Positions 45,066-53,648 of a stretch of 64,000 nucleotides of DNA are shown here, in pieces. The notes beneath the pieces were generated by a model. That model was not told where the DNA came from. It ran no database searches and saw only the letters and a program-made list of their open reading frames with translations. The position numbers and the translations under genes are program-made. Source of the stretch: an uncultured Pseudomonadales bacterium (lineage in GTDB: Bacteria; Pseudomonadota; Gammaproteobacteria; Pseudomonadales; Azotimanducaceae); contig OX638346.1 in assembly GCA_951813515.1 (NCBI GenBank), positions 1,357,617-1,421,616 of the forward strand. The letters are read 5' to 3'. Position 1 is the stretch's first letter. Every line of letters starts with the position of its first letter.

Positions 45066-46200
45066 TGGACCGCCCGCTCGCCTCGCGTGGCCGCGCCGTT
45101 CGGCGCATCGCCAACGAAAATACCATGGCTCAGTTTTGGCATACAGACCGCAATCGATGCGCCCATGAACGTGACGCCGCGGAGAAGATCGTGCAATCGG
45201 CCCAGGCTGCAATCCATGTGCGACGATCGCCCTACGCGATGGCTGTCGACGATCGGAGACTGTGCCGGCTTGCCACGGAAGGAAGTCCTGGACAATAGAA
45301 CTGACGTTAGTTTGATGAGCGCAGGCGCGCTTCCAGTTCAGCGATGCGGGCCTCTGCGGCCCTAAGCGCCTTCGTCGCCTCAGCCTCTGCCGCCGCGGCC
45401 TCCGCGTGACTCTTCAGATACTGCCCTGTCGCGGGGTCGCGAAAGCGCATCACGCCGCTTTGCGCACACAAGTCGAGTCCCAATATTTCGCTTCGAATCT
45501 TCCGGGCGCCGCTGTCCACCAACGCCGGCAACGCGCGATAGGTGCCTTCCCGCAAGACAAGACCCTGCAGCGGCGGATCGAAGTACTCGTCCTTCGGATC
45601 GAACAGCCAGTATTCGCGCACGCCCAGCTCAGCGTAGAGCGCCCGCTTTCGGCCCAAGTCCTCTCTCCAAGTGTTCTCTGACGCGACTTCCAGAACGAAG
45701 TCCGGCGCCTTCGGCTCCTCCCAGAGCTTGTACACGTTGCGCCTTTGCTGCGCCGCCCCGAAGACGACGAAGACATCCGGCGCGACGGACTTGCGCGGGT
45801 TCCCCTCCTCGTAGTAGATCAAGAGGTCGGCCACCACGTAGATGTCCGGGCGATCCCGGTAGCGAACGTCAAGCACGCCAAAGGCGTCATGTATCGCCCT
45901 TAGCTGCCATTCGTTCTCAGCCAAGGGAAGGCCGTCCGAACTCGGATACAGCGGATCCTCGGCGGGGATAAGGGGATGCTGCTTCATTGGACCGCCCGTT
46001 CGCCTCACGTGGCCGCGCCATTCGGCGCATCGCCGTCGAAACTACCATGGCCTCGTTTACGCATTCAAACCGCTTCTATGAGCTTCATGAGCGTGACGAG
46101 GCGGCGAAAAACGCGCAATCGGCCAAGGCTGCAATCCCTGTGCGACGATCGCCCTACGCCATGGCTGTCGACACTGCGGACGCCTTCGACGACCTCCGCA
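44430..46200. repeat. Tandem duplication of a Uma2 gene with its upstream region
   Basis: Segments of about 44430-45250 and 45325-46170 are clearly homologous along their length, including about 180 bases upstream of each start codon (both with ATTGGACCGCCCG after the ATG complement, and GTGCGACGATCGCCCTACGC further up). Similarity is higher in the coding part than in the upstream part. Confidence 0.8.
45307..45987 (-). CDS. Uma2 (DUF820) family putative endonuclease, copy 2
   Basis: 226 residues from the ATG at 45987, the paralogue of the 44415 gene. The core motifs are the same (SVAPDVFVVFG, APDFVLEVASENTW, LGVREYWLFDP). It differs mainly in residues 30-50 (HDAFGVLDVRYRDRPDIYV) and in a longer Ala/Glu-rich C-terminal coiled coil. 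The nuclease residues appear intact in both copies. It is the upstream copy on this strand. Confidence 0.85.
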   Translation of the reverse strand: MKQHPLIPAEDPLYPSSDGLPLAENEWQLRAIHDAFGVLDVRYRDRPDIYVVADLLIYYEEGNPRKSVAPDVFVVFGAAQQRRNVYKLWEEPKAPDFVLEVASENTWREDLGRKRALYAELGVREYWLFDPKDEYFDPPLQGLVLREGTYRALPALVDSGARKIRSEILGLDLCAQSGVMRFRDPATGQYLKSHAEAAAAEAEATKALRAAEARIAELEARLRSSN

Positions 46201-46238
46201 TCTGGACTTGATGCGATGTGATCGTCGTCGGAAAGTCC

Positions 46239-47321
46239 CTATAGCGTATCCAGATCGATGGCCCTACCCGTCCGGGATGATTCCTGGATGCCTGCGATCA
46301 CCTTCATGGTCTCCAGGTTGTCCCGCCCGCCGCTGATCGGCTCCGCGCCCGTCCTGCAGCACTCCTCGAAGTGCAGGATCTCGTTCACGACGCCGTTCTC
46401 CGTGGGCAATCCCGCGTCCTCCACTGGAAGGGGCTGGAATTCGGCACGAGGACCTCGCCGCTGGCCAGCTTCCACCGGTGACTTGAGCGCGTACATGGTG
46501 GTTCCGAAGTGGCCCACCCCCGGTCGCCCGCGCGTAGGCGGCGTCGAATGCAGGGTTCCCTTGCTGCCAACAACCATGTAGTACTGACCCTCCGGGACCA
46601 GGCTGGTGGTCCAGCTACCGAAGACGTCGCCGACTGCGCCGTTTTCGAACTCCAGGGTTGCGGCCACCAAGTCCTCGGCACCGTTGACCATCTCCGGCTG
46701 CACCGACTTGCATATCCCGGTTACACGCTTGACGTTGCCGATGTAGTAGCGCAGCAGGTCCACGTGATGGATCGTGTTGGTCAACAGTACGCCTCCGCCT
46801 GCGTTGCCGTCGTTCATCCAGTGGCCGCGCGGATTGATCGGCACTGCGGCCATGATCGCGTGGGTACGAACGGCCTGGATGTCTCCAAGATTTCCTTCGT
46901 CGATGAACCGTTTGACCGCTGCGGTTTCCACGGTATATCGCTGGTTCTGGGCCACCATCAGGGTCACGCCGGCATTGTCCGCCGCTTCGAGCATCTCGCG
47001 GCAAGCCGGCAGGTTGTGTGCCATCGATTTCTCGACGAGCGCATGCTTGCCCGCGGCGGCGGCGGCAAGGGTCTGCGGCCAGTGCTGGTCGTGACTGCTG
47101 CAGATGTCTACCGCGTCGAGGTCGACCTCCCGCAGCATCTTCTCGTAGTCCGTGTAGACGACATCGACCGCCGCTTCCTTCGCATACGCCTGCGCCGCCG
47201 GCTCGACGATGTCGCACACCGCAACAAGCTGTACCCGATCCGGATGGTCCAGGTACGCGGTCATATGGGAATGGGCTATCCGCCCAGCGCCGATCAGTCC
47301 GACGCGCAACGGGTTCGACAT
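46239..47321 (-). CDS. Gfo/Idh/MocA family NAD(P)-dependent oxidoreductase
   Basis: 360 residues. The N-terminal Rossmann motif GLIGAGRIAHSH is followed by CDIVEPAAQAYA, VDICSSHDQHWP, the EKSMAHN catalytic-lysine segment (the EKP motif of the family reads EKS), and a C-terminal domain with NGNAGGGVLLTNTIHHVDLLRY (partially quoted). The histidine pair in the last segment is typical. These enzymes oxidise sugars or inositols. It is downstream of a MaoC-like gene, separated by a hairpin. Confidence 0.88.
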   Translation of the reverse strand: MSNPLRVGLIGAGRIAHSHMTAYLDHPDRVQLVAVCDIVEPAAQAYAKEAAVDVVYTDYEKMLREVDLDAVDICSSHDQHWPQTLAAAAAGKHALVEKSMAHNLPACREMLEAADNAGVTLMVAQNQRYTVETAAVKRFIDEGNLGDIQAVRTHAIMAAVPINPRGHWMNDGNAGGGVLLTNTIHHVDLLRYYIGNVKRVTGICKSVQPEMVNGAEDLVAATLEFENGAVGDVFGSWTTSLVPEGQYYMVVGSKGTLHSTPPTRGRPGVGHFGTTMYALKSPVEAGQRRGPRAEFQPLPVEDAGLPTENGVVNEILHFEECCRTGAEPISGGRDNLETMKVIAGIQESSRTGRAIDLDTL

Positions 47322-47369
47322 GATTTCTCCGCTTTTCTATTGAATGCGCGAACCGGGAAGGCTGGCAAT

Positions 47370-47395
47370 GCGCGGCCCCTCCTGAAGGGCCGCGC
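47370..47395 (-). terminator. Strong hairpin after the MaoC-like gene
   Basis: GCGCGGCCC, 8-base loop, GGGCCGCGC. It lies 14 bases beyond the stop of the reverse-strand MaoC-like gene and before the Gfo/Idh/MocA gene. The stem is perfect, but the following T run is poor, so termination may be partial. Confidence 0.5.
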
Positions 47396-47408
47396 CCTGT
47401 CTGCAGCC

Positions 47409-48485
47409 TTACCCTCTCGACGGAAGGGCCACTGTCGCGCGCGTAAAGGCGCTCGCGGTTCCCGACTGGTTCACGTTGCGAATGTCCAGATCCACCAGGT
47501 GCTCGTCACCCTGCACATACTTGCTTGCTACGGTCCCGTAGATCGTGTTGGTGTCGCCGACGACATTCGGATGGCGAACCTGGGTCACCATCTTCTTCAG
47601 CGTGCCGTCGTCTCCCATCCAGTCCGTCGCCATCTGAGACAGCCAGCACACGCGCTGTGGTCCGTAATCGAACTGGCCGGGCATGCTCCTGCGGCTCTTC
47701 GCGTACGCGGCGTTGTAACGGCCGTGGGACTCTATGCGATCGCCGACGGACGCCCGCGTGCCACGGCGAGTGCCGCAGACGCCGAAGCTGAAGAGATACA
47801 GTTCGTTGACGGTATACGTGCCTTTCTTCAGCGGCGGCATTTCGTCGCCCTCGGCGACATCTTCCCAGTAGCGGGTCTCCGCGCCGCGCCGTTCCCGCTC
47901 CCAGACCAGCGGGTCGGGCGACTCCTGCTGGACATCGGTCTTGTTGTCCCGGTCGTAGGTGATCGTTTCGGTGCCACCTCCGAGGATCCTGTAGCGGGCC
48001 ATCAGCGTTCGCTTGGTCGACACGACCTCGTGTCGCTGATTGGTGTAGGTCACGAGCCCGGTGCAGATGCAGAACGGTCCGATCCTGCCGCTCTCCTTGC
48101 GAACCACGGGTCCTACCCGCTCGTGGATGGTGATCGTGTCTCCGAGCCAGATCGGGCGGAAGAACTCCAGTTCGCCCCCCGCGTAGTTCATGGCGAATCC
48201 CCCCACCCGGGCCCCGTTGATCGCGCCGTTGATCGCCGCGCTGACTCCGAGGCTGACGCTGTAGACGAACGCAGGCATCGCCGTGATCATGCCGAAGCGA
48301 CTGTTGGCGGCGTGCTCCGGGTCTCGGTACAACGGGTTGTAGTCGCCGATGCCGTCGCCGCAGCGCTGGATGTTGTCGAGGTTGGCCTCCTTTGAAGAGG
48401 TCGCGCCCGGCAATGCCTGGCCGGCGCCTTTTCTGTATTCCTCCTCGAACTCGTCGATTGTCTCGATGGGCTTCGTTTCTGCCAC
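47409..48485 (-). CDS. MaoC-like/hot-dog fold acyl dehydratase family protein
   Basis: 358 residues from a GTG at 48485 with GGAGAGAG upstream. Two hot-dog-like halves are seen: the N-terminal half has CGDGIGDYNPLYRDPEHA (the D-x-N-P-x-H dehydratase-like segment reads DYNPLYRD) and GGELEFFRPIWLGDTI; the C-terminal half has PGQFDYGPQRVCWLSQ and YVQGDEHLVDLDI. This architecture matches the FAS1-dehydratase-region/MaoC proteins that hydrate enoyl-thioesters. The acyl-CoA dehydrogenase gene nearby on the other strand would supply enoyl-CoA. Confidence 0.75.
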   Translation of the reverse strand: MAETKPIETIDEFEEEYRKGAGQALPGATSSKEANLDNIQRCGDGIGDYNPLYRDPEHAANSRFGMITAMPAFVYSVSLGVSAAINGAINGARVGGFAMNYAGGELEFFRPIWLGDTITIHERVGPVVRKESGRIGPFCICTGLVTYTNQRHEVVSTKRTLMARYRILGGGTETITYDRDNKTDVQQESPDPLVWERERRGAETRYWEDVAEGDEMPPLKKGTYTVNELYLFSFGVCGTRRGTRASVGDRIESHGRYNAAYAKSRRSMPGQFDYGPQRVCWLSQMATDWMGDDGTLKKMVTQVRHPNVVGDTNTIYGTVASKYVQGDEHLVDLDIRNVNQSGTASAFTRATVALPSRG

Positions 48486-48624
48486 GTGTCTCTCTCCTGT
48501 TGAGCGAACCGACAATGAAGCCATGATGCTGGCCGAATTTCCAATCAATCGAAACGCGTCGACTTTCCATCCAACTTGCGCTTCACTTGTGCCTACGTCA
48601 GGTTCCTACCAAAAGGGGGCACAA

Positions 48625-48990
48625 ATGAAGGCCGTTAGCGTTCGTCAACTAAAGGACAATCCTTCGGCGGCTCTTCGAGCTGCCCGAGAGCAACCGGTCA
48701 TGGTGCTTAGACGCCACCAGCCCGAGGCGATACTGATACATCTCAGCGACGACTCGCTGCTCGGCGAACCGGGTGTTCGACGTGCAATCGCTACGGCGCT
48801 GCATCGCGAGCAAAGCCTCTCCCTTGGACAGGCGGCGCGGTTCTCCGGCCTTGGCATCGCTGAATTCATCCAGCACATCTCGCGGCTCGGCATACCCGTG
48901 GTGCATGGATCAACAGCCACCTTGCGTGAGGACGCCGAGGCAATCGAGAGATGGCAGAACGACTCGTCGCAGCCGACGCAAGCCCGCTGA
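48625..48990 (+). CDS. Phd/YefM-UPF0175-type antitoxin, orphan
   Basis: 121 residues from the ATG at 48625, preceded by AAGGGGG. The N-terminal part (VSVRQLKDNPSAALRAAREQ, then VMVLRRHQPEAILIHL) is a Phd/YefM-like DNA-binding fold. The C-terminal part (LSLGQAARFSGLGIAEFIQHI) is the HTH-like UPF0175 region. UPF0175 antitoxins usually sit beside a PIN-domain DUF3368 toxin gene; here the next gene is an acyl-CoA dehydrogenase, so no toxin is present. Confidence 0.75.
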   Translation: MKAVSVRQLKDNPSAALRAAREQPVMVLRRHQPEAILIHLSDDSLLGEPGVRRAIATALHREQSLSLGQAARFSGLGIAEFIQHISRLGIPVVHGSTATLREDAEAIERWQNDSSQPTQAR

Positions 48991-49030
48991 TTGGTCTCGC
49001 AGGGGGCTTTTTGATGAGCGAGGGGGACGC

Positions 49031-50191
49031 ATGAGCGCATTGGCGGAATTTCGCGCCGAGACGCGCGCGTGGATCGAAGCAAACCTGCCGCCGGGCCTGC
49101 GGGGTGCGGGCACGGTCTTCAACGGAGGCAGGAAGACACCCACCATCACACCCGACGCCTTGCGCTGGGCCGAGGTTTGCTACGAGCGCGGCTACACGGC
49201 GCCCACCTGGCCGAAGGAATACGGCGGCGCCGACTTGACCGCCGACGAACAGAAAGTGCTCCGCGAAGCAATGCTCGCCGCGAACGCGCCGCTACCGCTC
49301 GGCGGCCATGGCCTCACGATGATCGGGCCGACACTGCTCGAGTACGGGACCGAGGATCAGAAGTCGCGCCATCTTCCCAACATCGCAAGCGGCACATACC
49401 GCTGGTGCCAGGGGTATTCGGAGCCGAACGCCGGGTCCGACCTCGCTTCCCTGCAAACGCGCGCCGACGATCACGGCGACCACTACCTTGTGAACGGCTC
49501 GAAGATCTGGACCACGGGCGCGCACCACGCGGACTGGATGTTCTGCCTCGTCCGAACGAATTTCGATGCGCCCAAGTGGGAGGGCATCAGCCTTGTCCTG
49601 TTCCCGATGTCCGACCCGGGCGTCACGGTGCAGACAATCACCTTGATCAATGGCAGCCAGGAGTTCTGCCAGTGCTTCTTCGACGACGTCGTCGTGCCGA
49701 AGGTCGACCTGGTCCACCGGGAAAACCAGGGTTGGGCGGTAGGCAAGCGACTGCTTCAACACGAGCGAATGCCGTCGGCACAACGGACGGCACCGCCTGC
49801 GCTCGACGGCATTGCGAAACGGTACGCCGGTGAGGCCGACGGCCGGATCGGGGACGCGGCGACGCGCGAGGAAGTGCTGGGAATCAACATGGACGCGCGG
49901 GCGTTCCAACTCACCCAGCGCCGCGCGGCCGAAGAAAGGGAAGGCACCACGCCGACGTTCGTGACGTCGATGTTCAAGTACTACAACTCCGAGTTGCTCA
50001 CCCGCCACATGGAGACGCTCACCCGCATGTGCGGCACCCAGGGCCTCGGTTGGGACGGCACCGCGTTCACGGCGGAGGAATTGGCGAATACCCGCGCCTG
50101 GCTACGCGTGAAGGCGAACACCATCGCCGCCGGAAGCTCGGAGATTCAGCTCAATATCATCGCCAAACGGGTGCTGGGACTGCCCGACTAG
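49031..50191 (+). CDS. Acyl-CoA dehydrogenase family protein
   Basis: 386 residues, FAD-dependent. The N-terminal helical domain (FRAETRAWIEANLPPGLRG) is followed by TWPKEYGGADL, WCQGYSEPNAGSDLASL (FAD/substrate site), VNGSKIWTTGAHHADWMF, and a C-terminal SSEIQLNIIAKRVLGLP signature. The catalytic base cannot be fixed by eye. Similar in layout to the large acyl-CoA dehydrogenases of unusual substrates such as steroids or terpenoids. The ATG at 49031 follows GAGGGGG. Confidence 0.88.
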   Translation: MSALAEFRAETRAWIEANLPPGLRGAGTVFNGGRKTPTITPDALRWAEVCYERGYTAPTWPKEYGGADLTADEQKVLREAMLAANAPLPLGGHGLTMIGPTLLEYGTEDQKSRHLPNIASGTYRWCQGYSEPNAGSDLASLQTRADDHGDHYLVNGSKIWTTGAHHADWMFCLVRTNFDAPKWEGISLVLFPMSDPGVTVQTITLINGSQEFCQCFFDDVVVPKVDLVHRENQGWAVGKRLLQHERMPSAQRTAPPALDGIAKRYAGEADGRIGDAATREEVLGINMDARAFQLTQRRAAEEREGTTPTFVTSMFKYYNSELLTRHMETLTRMCGTQGLGWDGTAFTAEELANTRAWLRVKANTIAAGSSEIQLNIIAKRVLGLPD

Positions 50192-50513
50192 CTAGTTCTT
50201 GTTCGAAACCTCTCAACCATTTGATTAGGTTGATAAACATTATCTGAAAGGCAGCTTGGCGCCGGTTGCCTTGCGTCCCGCCCCGCAGCACCGCCTGGGC
50301 GAGGAGGGCTCCAAAGCGCGACCGGCCCGCAAGCGTCGAGGTGTTTCGGATGCAGGCTCCACAGACGCATCCCTTCGATTCTCCAAACCGATGATCGTTT
50401 GACAAGCCACATTCCCGCACGTTGCGGGACATGAACACGGCGACATGCGACCGTAATTGACGCATTCGACTGCTAGCGTGTCCGTCTCGAAGGACGACGG
50501 GAAGAGATGACGA
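50192..50513. other. Non-coding stretch before the AAA+ gene
   Basis: About 320 bases without a credible gene. Short ORFs on both strands have no family signature. GGAAGAG just before 50514 is the likely ribosome binding site of the AAA+ gene. I cannot place a confident promoter. Confidence 0.5.
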
Positions 50514-52607
50514 ATGCTGAGCGGATACATGCGGCGTCTGATCCTGGGATACCTGTCGAATTTGGCGGCGCGAATTAACCGCAATACGTCCATCGGCAGG
50601 AGTTTCGCCGAATCGGTGCTGGAATTTGCTCACGATCTTGATTTGCCGGGCTATGAAGAAAGCCCCGAATGGCTTCGGGACCTTGGCAAGCACGAGGCGT
50701 TTCCCGCCGACGAATGGGATCGCCTGTGCAACGCCCTCGCGACCGAGTACAAGGCGTCGAAGCGGGCGCGCCACGACCGGACAGCGCGGAGGATCCGAAA
50801 CCTGGCGCGTTACATGGGGCTCTCGCGGGCAGACGTCGCCGTACTCGAATTCCTGCTGCGCTACGAGACACATCCGGCCGTCGAGAGCATGGCCGACAAC
50901 ATCCTGGATCGGCGCGAGTTCACCAGTCGCCACAATTCAGTCTGTTCCGTTTCGAACTGGACTCTCGCCTACGCGCTGGGCATGTCCATGGGGACTTTGC
51001 GGCGCCGCCTGGCCGCAGACGCCCCACTGGTGCGATCGGGCCTCGTGTCGGTCGATAACGACGGCGACTTCAACCTGCTGGACCGCCTCCTGCGGATCTC
51101 CCATGCACCTGGAGACAGCAGCGCGGACGTTCAGCAACTGCTGTTCGACACGGCACCGCCAGCGGAACTCGAGTGGCAGGACTACGACCATGTGGCAGCC
51201 GGCCGCGATCACATCGAGCGGCTGATCCGGGGTGCGCTGAAGACCGGCGAACGCGGCGTTAACGTGCTGATATACGGACCGCCCGGGACCGGCAAGACGC
51301 AGTTCTGCCGGACGCTCGCCCAGCGCCTCGGGGTGACGCTCTACAGCGTCGGCGAAGCGGATGAACGCGGCCGCGAGCCGAGTCGGGGCGAGCGGCTGCA
51401 GGAACTGCGCCTGGCGGAGCGCGTGCTGGGGGACAGCCAGAACTCGATCCTGCTGTTCGACGAGATGGAGGATCTGCTCGCCGACCCGAATTCGATTCTG
51501 GGATGGCTGCTCGGCGGGGCCAGTCCCGGCAGGCGCGGTGCCAACGGCTCGAAGGTGTTCATGAACCGGCTACTGGAACAGACGGCGGTGCCCACGTTGT
51601 GGGCGACCAATTCGGCCCACGACACCTGTCCCACGGTACTCCGGCGCATGATGTACGCGCTGGAGCTGCGTCAGCCCACGCCCCGCATCCGTGCCCGAAT
51701 CTGGCACCGGCAACTCAAGCGGCAGGGGATTCCGGCGCGCGAATGCGAAGCCCAGGCGTTGGCCCGGGAGTTCGACGTCACGCCGGGCGTTGCGGCCGGC
51801 GCCACAGCCGCCGCGAGACTCGTCGAGGGCGGCGACATCGGCACCGTGCGCCAGGGCGTGCGGAGCCTGTCGCGGCTGCTTCACGGCGACAGGCCGCCCA
51901 AGGGGGAGTTTCAGCGCTTCGACCCCGCCCTGGTTCGAGCCGACACCGACCTGACCGAACTGGCCGACTCGCTCGCCGAACGCGGCGCCCGGCGGCTTTC
52001 CCTCTGCCTTCAGGGCCCGCCGGGCACCGGCAAAAGCGCTTTTGTCCGCCACCTGGCCGAGCGGATGGGACTCGAGGTGTTGCAGAAACGCGCTTCGGAC
52101 CTGATTTCCATGTGGGTGGGAGAAACCGAGGCGCAGATCGCCGAGGCCTTTGCCGAAGCGCGCGACCAGCAACAGTTCCTTATCTTCGACGAGGCCGATT
52201 CGCTGCTTGCAGACCGGCGTTTCGCGCACCGGAACTGGGAGGTCAGCCAGGTGAACGAGATGCTCACCTGGATGGAGAACCACCCGCTGCCGTTCGCGTG
52301 CACCACCAACTACGGCGAGCGCCTCGACCCGGCGACATTGCGGCGCTTCGACTTCAAGCTGCGCCTCACCTATCTCGACCCGGGTCAGGCAATGGCCGCG
52401 TTCCGCACGTTCTTCGCGCTGGAGCCACCGGAGGAGATCCGGTCGCTGTCCAGCCTTACGCCGGGAGATTTTGCGGTCGCCCGCAGGCGCGCGGAAGTGC
52501 TCGGCAGACTCGATGACGCGACGTCGATCGCCGCCATGCTGCGCGAGGAGTGCGACGCCAAACCCGGCCAATCCAGTCGAATTGGGTTTAGAGTGCAGTT
52601 CGACTGA
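50514..52607 (+). CDS. Double AAA+ ATPase
   Basis: 697 residues with two AAA+ modules. Residues 1-240 are a helical N-terminal region (with YMGLSRADVAVLEFLLRY and ALGMSMGTLRRRLA). Module 1 has Walker A GPPGTGKT (255-262), Walker B LLFDE (313-317) and WATNS as sensor 1. Module 2 has Walker A GPPGTGKS (501-508), Walker B FLIFDEAD (555-562), CTTNYGERLD as sensor 1 and LRRFDFKLR. Both sites look competent. This resembles Cdc48/FtsH-like remodelling ATPases without a protease. It is followed after 24 bases by a WYL regulator gene; function unknown. Confidence 0.8.
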   Translation: MLSGYMRRLILGYLSNLAARINRNTSIGRSFAESVLEFAHDLDLPGYEESPEWLRDLGKHEAFPADEWDRLCNALATEYKASKRARHDRTARRIRNLARYMGLSRADVAVLEFLLRYETHPAVESMADNILDRREFTSRHNSVCSVSNWTLAYALGMSMGTLRRRLAADAPLVRSGLVSVDNDGDFNLLDRLLRISHAPGDSSADVQQLLFDTAPPAELEWQDYDHVAAGRDHIERLIRGALKTGERGVNVLIYGPPGTGKTQFCRTLAQRLGVTLYSVGEADERGREPSRGERLQELRLAERVLGDSQNSILLFDEMEDLLADPNSILGWLLGGASPGRRGANGSKVFMNRLLEQTAVPTLWATNSAHDTCPTVLRRMMYALELRQPTPRIRARIWHRQLKRQGIPARECEAQALAREFDVTPGVAAGATAAARLVEGGDIGTVRQGVRSLSRLLHGDRPPKGEFQRFDPALVRADTDLTELADSLAERGARRLSLCLQGPPGTGKSAFVRHLAERMGLEVLQKRASDLISMWVGETEAQIAEAFAEARDQQQFLIFDEADSLLADRRFAHRNWEVSQVNEMLTWMENHPLPFACTTNYGERLDPATLRRFDFKLRLTYLDPGQAMAAFRTFFALEPPEEIRSLSSLTPGDFAVARRRAEVLGRLDDATSIAAMLREECDAKPGQSSRIGFRVQFD

Positions 52608-52631
52608 AACGGGCGATCCTGGAGTAGCGAC

Positions 52632-53648
52632 ATGCGGTACGAACGGCTGACTGACATCGTGCGTCTCGCAACCCGGCTGCAGGGATTGCGGGGCGGGATG
52701 ACGATGGACGACATTGCGGGCGAATTCCGCGTCAGCCGCCGTACCGCCGAGCGCATGCGCGGTGCCGTGGAAGCGGCATTCGGGCCGCTCGAGACCGTGG
52801 ATACCGGAGACAGACGCCTGCACTGGCGGCTTCGGTCCACCTCCCTGCGTGGACTCGTTCAGCTTTCCCCCGAGGAACTCGCCGAACTCGAGTCCGCAGC
52901 CAGTCACCTGGACCGGACCGGTCCCGTCGAGCGGGCGGACACGCTGCGGGAACTCGCCGCCAAGCTGCGCGCGCTGCGGCGGCCGCTCAGCGAAGGTGCA
53001 TTCGAGGACGACCTGGAGGCGTTGATGCTGGCCGAGGGTCTGGCCATGCGTCCCGGACCGCGACCCGGCATCGAACACGGCCTGCTGCCCAGGCTCAGGG
53101 ACGCGATCAGGGCCGGCCGCAAGGTGGAATTCGACTACGTCGCGAGGTCGTCCGGACGGCACAGCCAGCAAGTGGTCGAGCCCTATGGGGTGCTCTACGG
53201 CAACCGTGCCTACCTGGTCGGACGTCCCCAATGGAGAAACCAACCACAGCTCTGGCCCCTGGCGAACGTGAGCAACGTCCACGTAACCGGCGAGCTGTTC
53301 GAGCGGGACCCCGACTTCAACCTGCAGCGATACGCCGAGCGCTCGTTCGGGGCGTTCCAGGAAGAACCCATCGACGTCGAACTGCGGTTCGACGCTGACG
53401 CGGCGCCCGATGCCGCCAGCTTCCTGTTCCACCCCAGCCAGGCCGTCATCGACAACGGGGACGGCTCACTGACCGTGCGATTCCGAGCCGGCGGTCTCAC
53501 CGAGATGTGCTGGCATCTCGTCACCTGGGGTCCGGTTGTCACCGTGGTGCAGCCAGTCCGGTTGCGCGAGCGCCTGCGGCAGATGTGCGCCGACCTTGCG
53601 GCGCATCACGCCGATCCTGCCGGTTCGGCGATCCTCGACAGCGCCTGA
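52632..53648 (+). CDS. YafY-type WYL-domain transcriptional regulator
   Basis: 338 residues. The N-terminal HTH is clear (LTDIVRLATRLQGLRGGMT, DDIAGEFRVSRRTAERMR), then a linker, then the WYL region with FDYVARSSG, VVEPYGVLYGNRAYLVG and the C-terminal WCX-like extension (MCWHLVTWGPVVTVV). WYL proteins sense ligands, often nucleic-acid pieces, and regulate defence genes. Its start is 24 bases after the AAA+ gene and its 3' end overlaps the DUF2779 gene on the other strand by about 43 bases. Confidence 0.88.
   Translation: MRYERLTDIVRLATRLQGLRGGMTMDDIAGEFRVSRRTAERMRGAVEAAFGPLETVDTGDRRLHWRLRSTSLRGLVQLSPEELAELESAASHLDRTGPVERADTLRELAAKLRALRRPLSEGAFEDDLEALMLAEGLAMRPGPRPGIEHGLLPRLRDAIRAGRKVEFDYVARSSGRHSQQVVEPYGVLYGNRAYLVGRPQWRNQPQLWPLANVSNVHVTGELFERDPDFNLQRYAERSFGAFQEEPIDVELRFDADAAPDAASFLFHPSQAVIDNGDGSLTVRFRAGGLTEMCWHLVTWGPVVTVVQPVRLRERLRQMCADLAAHHADPAGSAILDSA

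Noticed and set aside
46509..48395. 628-codon forward open frame opposite the Gfo/Idh/MocA and MaoC-like genes
   Set aside because: Both reverse-strand genes have clear domains; the forward frame is their antisense shadow and has no motifs.
50450..50500. Possible promoter TTGACG upstream of the AAA+ gene
   Set aside because: No acceptable -10 at 16-18 bases.
51570..53432. 620-codon reverse open frame opposite the AAA+ and WYL genes
   Set aside because: Antisense shadow of two genes with unmistakable Walker and WYL motifs.
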